Shown here: positions 60,369 to 64,000 of the stretch, in pieces
How the letters are laid out: the number at the start of each line of letters is the position of its first letter
How positions within the stretch are numbered: the first letter of the stretch is position 1
Origin: JAXLVB01 sp046329195
GTDB lineage: Bacteria > Bacteroidota > Bacteroidia > Cytophagales > Spirosomataceae
Assembly (NCBI GenBank): GCA_046329195.1
Contig: JAXLVB010000003.1
Location: forward strand, 620,001 to 684,000
DNA length: 64,000 nucleotides
Direction: 5' to 3'
Position numbers and translations under genes: made by a program
Notes under the pieces: model-generated
Seen by the model: only the letters and a program-made list of their open reading frames with translations
Told to the model about the DNA's origin: nothing
Databases searched by the model: none

Positions 60369-62516
60369 TCACTCCACCACGCCCCAGCGATAGCCTTCGG
60401 CGGGGATGGTCACTTCGATTTCGACGGTATAGTCACGTGCCAAGCGATACCCCTTGGCGGGGTTTTCTTCGAGGCGAATACGAGCCTGGCTACTGAGTCC
60501 CGTGTAGTAGAGGGGTAGCTTGATTCGGCGAGTAACTGGCTGATTGAGAGGATTGTATAGCAGAAAGAATCCCTTTTGTTGGCCAAGCGGATCTACGTGC
60601 ATGATGCCGTCCCAGTCACGGCCGTCAGGTCGGCGGAGGTGCACGATGTCGGCGTTCAAGATGCTGCGGTATCGCTTGTACCACGCTATGGTGTTGGATA
60701 CTAGTTGCTTGGTGGCTTCGGTATCGTAGAGGCGAGGGCCTCGGTAGCAGGCCTGCACGCCAGCGCCGTAGTACTGCACCATGAGCTGCTGGTAGTCGCT
60801 GAGGTGCTCGCTCAGGGGCTCCAGTACCGCCTCATGGCCACCACCCTGATACTTGGTGAGGGGCACAAAACCCCAGCCCATCGAGGGGATTTTGTCCCAA
60901 GTTCCATCGTAGATATTCTGCCGATTCAAGATTTTCTGTTGCGCCCTCGACAGCGAAAAATTAACCTCTCGATACCCCAGAGCGATTTTGTGCGTGCCGT
61001 CCAAGAAATACCAATCGGGGGCGTTGATATAGACTCCTCGGGCATTGAGCCACTGATACAGCTCTTTCTGGAGACTCATTTGTACCCACTGCGAGTCGTC
61101 AAGTCCTTTGTGCCCGGGGTGCTTGGTCGAGGCACATACATCGCCCGGGTAGGGACCGTCGTGTTCGAGCAGGTCGAAGCCCGTTTCGCTGATAAATTTC
61201 TTGAGGCTTTTTAGGTAATTCAAGCCCCACTTGCTGGCCAGACAGGGCGCATGACCAAAAAACGCCGCCTTGTCTGGCAGTCCCGTAGCGGGGTCAATTA
61301 CGTCGTTTTCGTCGTCAATGCGGCGGCTGCTAAACAGCGAGTAGCCGCCCAGTTTGATACCCTTTTGGTGGGCGTAGTCGGCCAAGTCCTTGAACTTCTG
61401 AATAGTAGTAGCCGAGGTATCTTCCATATTTAGCCCACTACCAAAGCTCAAAATCACCATCTCGTAGCCCGTTTGGGCGCACTGGTCAATCACCTCTCGC
61501 ACCTTGGCGGGTTCGGTACTGATGAGGTGCATAAAAATGGGGTTTTGGGTTGTCCACGGAAACAGCGTGCGGTACATTTTGCGCCGAGCCAAGCCGTTTC
61601 GCTCACGGTCGTAGGAGTCGAGTAGTAGTTCGTAAGAGCGGATAGATTGGTACGATTCGCCAGCGGGTAGCTCGATACCTACCCCCAAGTACGGATAAAC
61701 CTCCACCACGCAGGGCGTTTCGTAATTGTAATTGACTTGAGAGGTATAGCTGCTGTCAGTTTTCCAATGGGTAGCCTGATCCGACAGCTCGTAGCGCATG
61801 GCGTTGTTGTAGGCGAAGTTGTTTTCGATGTACAGCTTGTGGGGCTTTTTCATCTTTTCGGGCTTGCCCACTACCGCCGACTCCTCTTCGGGAGTGGCCA
61901 GTATCTCGTTGACTACTTGGTTGATGGTGAGGGCTTTGGGGGAGTTGTTCTGGACAGAGAGCCATTTGCAAAGCACAGGAATACCATCGAAGATTTCGTA
62001 GTGAACGGCCACCTCAACCCCTTGTAGTTCGGCCTGCGAAGCCCTAAAGTACAAGATCGTTTCGGTGCCAGTCGGTAGCTCCGGATTGCCTACCCAAGTG
62101 GTAGGCTTCCAGTCGAAATGCGGCTTGATAGGCTTGGTTTCGTATCGTACATACTGAAAGTCTTCGGGGTGGCTACGGAGTGCATCGGCCCACGTTTCGA
62201 GAAAATAAGCGTGCTCGGGCTGCCCGTAGAGGCCACCCACCTGATAGGTACGCCCGTTGAGCGTAAGGCGGGCTTCAGGCCGAACGGAGCGGATAAACTG
62301 CTCGCCCGTTTGGAGGTGCTTAAAACTCACGCTCGAAGCATTGGGCGACAGCTGGATCTCCCGAGCGATGAGTCCGTTGCTGATGGTAAGTTTTTTTCCA
62401 TCAGCACTGAGGCTAGCCGTGCTTTTGGCTGGAAAAGGCTGGAGGAGCCAGTCTTGAGCCAAGACCTGCATAGCGCATAGAATGCATCCTACTAAAAACA
62501 ACAAGGTCTTTCGCAT
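60369..62516 (-). CDS. Secreted GH36-like (alpha-galactosidase-type) glycosidase
   Basis: The 715-aa protein has a signal peptide (TLLFLVGCILCAMQVLAQ). An N-terminal beta-sandwich lies at about residues 25-300, a TIM barrel at about 320-600 (MVILSFGSGLNMEDTSATTI, GIKLGGYSLFSSRRID, FDLLEHDGPYPGDVC with a candidate nucleophile Asp, APDWYFLDGTHKIALGY) and a C-terminal beta domain follows. It resembles GH36/GH97-neighbour clan GH-D enzymes without a close match to a characterised member. It is monocistronic and starts 130 bp from the divergent DUF2911 gene. Substrate unknown; a plant glycan fits the neighbourhood. Confidence 0.75.
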   Translation of the reverse strand: MRKTLLFLVGCILCAMQVLAQDWLLQPFPAKSTASLSADGKKLTISNGLIAREIQLSPNASSVSFKHLQTGEQFIRSVRPEARLTLNGRTYQVGGLYGQPEHAYFLETWADALRSHPEDFQYVRYETKPIKPHFDWKPTTWVGNPELPTGTETILYFRASQAELQGVEVAVHYEIFDGIPVLCKWLSVQNNSPKALTINQVVNEILATPEEESAVVGKPEKMKKPHKLYIENNFAYNNAMRYELSDQATHWKTDSSYTSQVNYNYETPCVVEVYPYLGVGIELPAGESYQSIRSYELLLDSYDRERNGLARRKMYRTLFPWTTQNPIFMHLISTEPAKVREVIDQCAQTGYEMVILSFGSGLNMEDTSATTIQKFKDLADYAHQKGIKLGGYSLFSSRRIDDENDVIDPATGLPDKAAFFGHAPCLASKWGLNYLKSLKKFISETGFDLLEHDGPYPGDVCASTKHPGHKGLDDSQWVQMSLQKELYQWLNARGVYINAPDWYFLDGTHKIALGYREVNFSLSRAQQKILNRQNIYDGTWDKIPSMGWGFVPLTKYQGGGHEAVLEPLSEHLSDYQQLMVQYYGAGVQACYRGPRLYDTEATKQLVSNTIAWYKRYRSILNADIVHLRRPDGRDWDGIMHVDPLGQQKGFFLLYNPLNQPVTRRIKLPLYYTGLSSQARIRLEENPAKGYRLARDYTVEIEVTIPAEGYRWGVVE

Positions 62517-62646
62517 AGGTTTAGATAACTTTTGCGAAAAGGTAGTTATTTTTGCCCCTCTATACCAAACTATTTTAAATACTTAACCCTATTCGGAGAG
62601 CGACGAAACACGCACTCGGTTTTGTTTCTCTCGAATGACAATCCTC

Positions 62647-63498
62647 ATGAACAAACCAACCAACCTTATTTTGGCTCTTGCATTGAGCTTTTTTGTAGGA
62701 GTAGCGCAAGCCCAGCTACAGACTCCTGCTGCTAGTCCGACGGCTACTATTGCGCAGAAAGTAGGCTTAGTCGATGTCAAAATTGAGTATTCTCGTCCCA
62801 GTGCCAAAGGCCGTAAAGTGATGGGTGAACTGGTTCCTTTTGGCGAATTATGGCGCACAGGAGCCAACGCTTGCTCAAAAATTAGCTTTTCGGACGATGT
62901 GACCATCGGCGGTACGAAAGTAAGCAAAGGCACCTATTCACTCTTTAGTATTCCGGGTGCACAGCAGTGGACGATTATTCTCAACAAAAACACCTCATTG
63001 GCAGGTGTGGACGGTTACAAACCCGAAGAAGATGCCGTGCGTGTTACGGTAAAACCAGAAACCATCAGCCCTCGGGTCGAAACCTTGACGATTGGTATTG
63101 CCAATACCAAAGACGATGCAGGTGATATTGAAATCAGCTGGGAAAACACTCGTGCTACGTTTACCTTTACGATGGACACCGACGGCAAAGTGATGGCAGG
63201 TATCAAGTCTATCATGAGTGGCCCGTCGGGCGATGCGTACTACCAAGCAGCGGTGTATTATCTTGAGCATGGCAAAGACGTTAACCAAGCCTATGAATGG
63301 ATTAACAAGTCTATCGCCATGAATGGAGAACGCTTTTGGGTATTGCGTCAGAAATCGTTGATGGAAGCCAAAATGAACAACTTCAAAGGGGCGGTTCAAA
63401 CAGCAGAAAAGTCAAAGAAATTAGCTTCTGAGGCCAAAAACATGGACTACGTTCGGATGAACGAAAAGTCTATCGCTGAGTGGAGTAAGAAGATGTAA
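62647..63498 (+). CDS. DUF2911 family secreted protein
   Basis: The start at 62647 (MNKPTNLILALALSFFVGVA) gives a signal peptide; the ATG at 62635 adds four residues. The 283-aa protein has the DUF2911 domain at about residues 30-185 (VKIEYSRPSAKGRKVMGELV, VPFGELWRTGANACSKISFS, KGTYSLFSIPG). A short TPR-like helical region follows at about 195-283 (YYQAAVYYLEHGKDVNQAYE). DUF2911 is common in Bacteroidota exported proteins; no function is established. It ends at a bidirectional terminator shared with hemE. Confidence 0.9.
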   Translation: MNKPTNLILALALSFFVGVAQAQLQTPAASPTATIAQKVGLVDVKIEYSRPSAKGRKVMGELVPFGELWRTGANACSKISFSDDVTIGGTKVSKGTYSLFSIPGAQQWTIILNKNTSLAGVDGYKPEEDAVRVTVKPETISPRVETLTIGIANTKDDAGDIEISWENTRATFTFTMDTDGKVMAGIKSIMSGPSGDAYYQAAVYYLEHGKDVNQAYEWINKSIAMNGERFWVLRQKSLMEAKMNNFKGAVQTAEKSKKLASEAKNMDYVRMNEKSIAEWSKKM

Positions 63499-63515
63499 TT
63501 CTTTGATGAATAATC

Positions 63516-63553
63516 AACAAAAAAGCTGCTAATGACATAGCAGCTTTTTTGTT
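63516..63553. terminator. Bidirectional terminator between DUF2911 gene and hemE
   Basis: AACAAAAAAGCTGCTA (63516-63531) pairs perfectly with TAGCAGCTTTTTTGTT (63538-63553) around a six-base loop, with A and T runs on both sides. Confidence 0.92.
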
Positions 63554-63568
63554 GTGAAGATTTCTATC

Positions 63569-64000
63569 TTATCCCCCATACTCCTTCACCGTATCAATAA
63601 AACACCGGACCTTGTCTGGGTCAGTGTCTGGATACACTCCATGCCCTAAGTTGGCAATATATCGCTGTGTACCAAACTGTCGAATCATTGCTTGGGTTTG
63701 CTTTTTGATTTCGGCGAAGTCGGCATATAATACACAAGGGTCAAGGTTACCTTGAAGTGTTTTGTCTGGAATCATCGCTCGGCTCTCGGCAATGTCCATA
63801 TTCCAATCTAAGCCCACTACTTCGCAAGCCAGCGAATTCATCGCTTTTCGAGCAAAAAAAGCTCCTTTGGCAAACACCGTTACGGGTACTTCGGTAATGG
63901 CATCGCAGATTTGTGAGATATAGCGCTGCGAATATTCTTCATATTGTTGAGGCGATAAAATACCCGCCCACGAATCAAAAATCTGTACCAAATTAGCTCC
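63569..64000 (-). CDS. hemE: Uroporphyrinogen decarboxylase, C-terminal part
   Basis: The frame runs off the window edge, so only about 144 C-terminal codons are seen. They include GANLVQIFDSWAGILSP, FAKGAFFARKAMNS, VVGLDWNMDIAESRAMI, LQGNLDPCVLYAD and IANLGHGVYPDTDP, all characteristic of HemE. The enzyme decarboxylates uroporphyrinogen III to coproporphyrinogen III in heme synthesis. Confidence 0.95.
   Translation of the reverse strand, partial: GANLVQIFDSWAGILSPQQYEEYSQRYISQICDAITEVPVTVFAKGAFFARKAMNSLACEVVGLDWNMDIAESRAMIPDKTLQGNLDPCVLYADFAEIKKQTQAMIRQFGTQRYIANLGHGVYPDTDPDKVRCFIDTVKEYGG

Noticed and set aside
1..64000. tRNA, rRNA, CRISPR array, prophage or plasmid origin
   Set aside because: I looked for typical signatures on both strands and saw none; without a covariance-model search a divergent small RNA could be missed.

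Overview
The window reads as chromosome of a Bacteroidota bacterium, most likely a Cytophagales member of the Spirosomataceae/Runella type. Evidence: a type IX secretion (T9SS) C-terminal sorting domain, TonB-dependent receptor with carboxypeptidase-like N-terminal domain, TPR- and 7TM-type HisKA_3 sensor kinases with NarL/LuxR regulators, DUF2851/DUF2911 proteins, few Shine-Dalgarno sites and TAnnTTTG-like -7 boxes. No rRNA, tRNA or CRISPR array was recognised.

Layout. 0-6.4 kb: a partial LamG adhesin-like protein, then NTF2-like and small four-helix membrane proteins, two almost identical stand-alone LuxR-type HTH genes and three copies of a paired 16-bp palindrome (TCATGGTTTACCATGA). 6.4-12.6 kb: a tandem array of three related sensor histidine kinases; the first lost its end and the second its front at an IS3-family element (8184-9426) without target duplication; the third is intact and faces a NarL-type response regulator. 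12.7-20.8 kb: housekeeping genes (2-hydroxyacid dehydrogenase, lgt, DUF481 outer membrane protein, CpsB/YwqE phosphatase, rfbC, pyrF, DUF2851, PlsC-like acyltransferase). 21.1-25.2 kb: a four-helix protein and a 1198-aa Ig-like-repeat T9SS cargo.

25.2-32.9 kb is the most interesting region: a putative lanthipeptide-type RiPP locus. It holds a 192-aa precursor-like protein whose only Cys is next to last in a Ser/Thr/Gly tail, an APH-fold kinase, and a 772-aa protein that looks like a HopA1-like domain fused to a LanC-like domain. A TPR sensor kinase and a NarL regulator flank them. Four copies of a 20-bp palindrome (AATACTGTCCAGACAGTATT type) occur only in this region, upstream of the precursor, between a small gene and the sensor kinase, and in a 750-bp gap with candidate small ORFs. 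The gene set resembles class V lanthipeptide enzymes (kinase, HopA1-like, LanC-like) but with a different architecture and phylum.

33-40.8 kb: TonB receptor/PAP2 operon divergent from a PepSY protein (probably metal uptake), a Nudix hydrolase and an unknown secreted protein. 40.9-55.3 kb: a long minus-strand pectin/galacturonate operon (KdgF-like cupin, two esterases, NIPSNAP, GH105, pectinesterase, PL10 lyase, uxaB, uxaA, uxaC) with a GntR-type sensor; a shared site (TCGGTAACGTTACCGA) lies upstream of both the operon and the regulator. Depolymerised pectin would give galacturonate, then tagaturonate, altronate and 2-keto-3-deoxygluconate. 55.5-64 kb: a kinase/M23/aminotransferase fusion, an AAA ATPase behind two inverted repeats, a GH36-like glycosidase, a DUF2911 protein and the C-terminal part of hemE.
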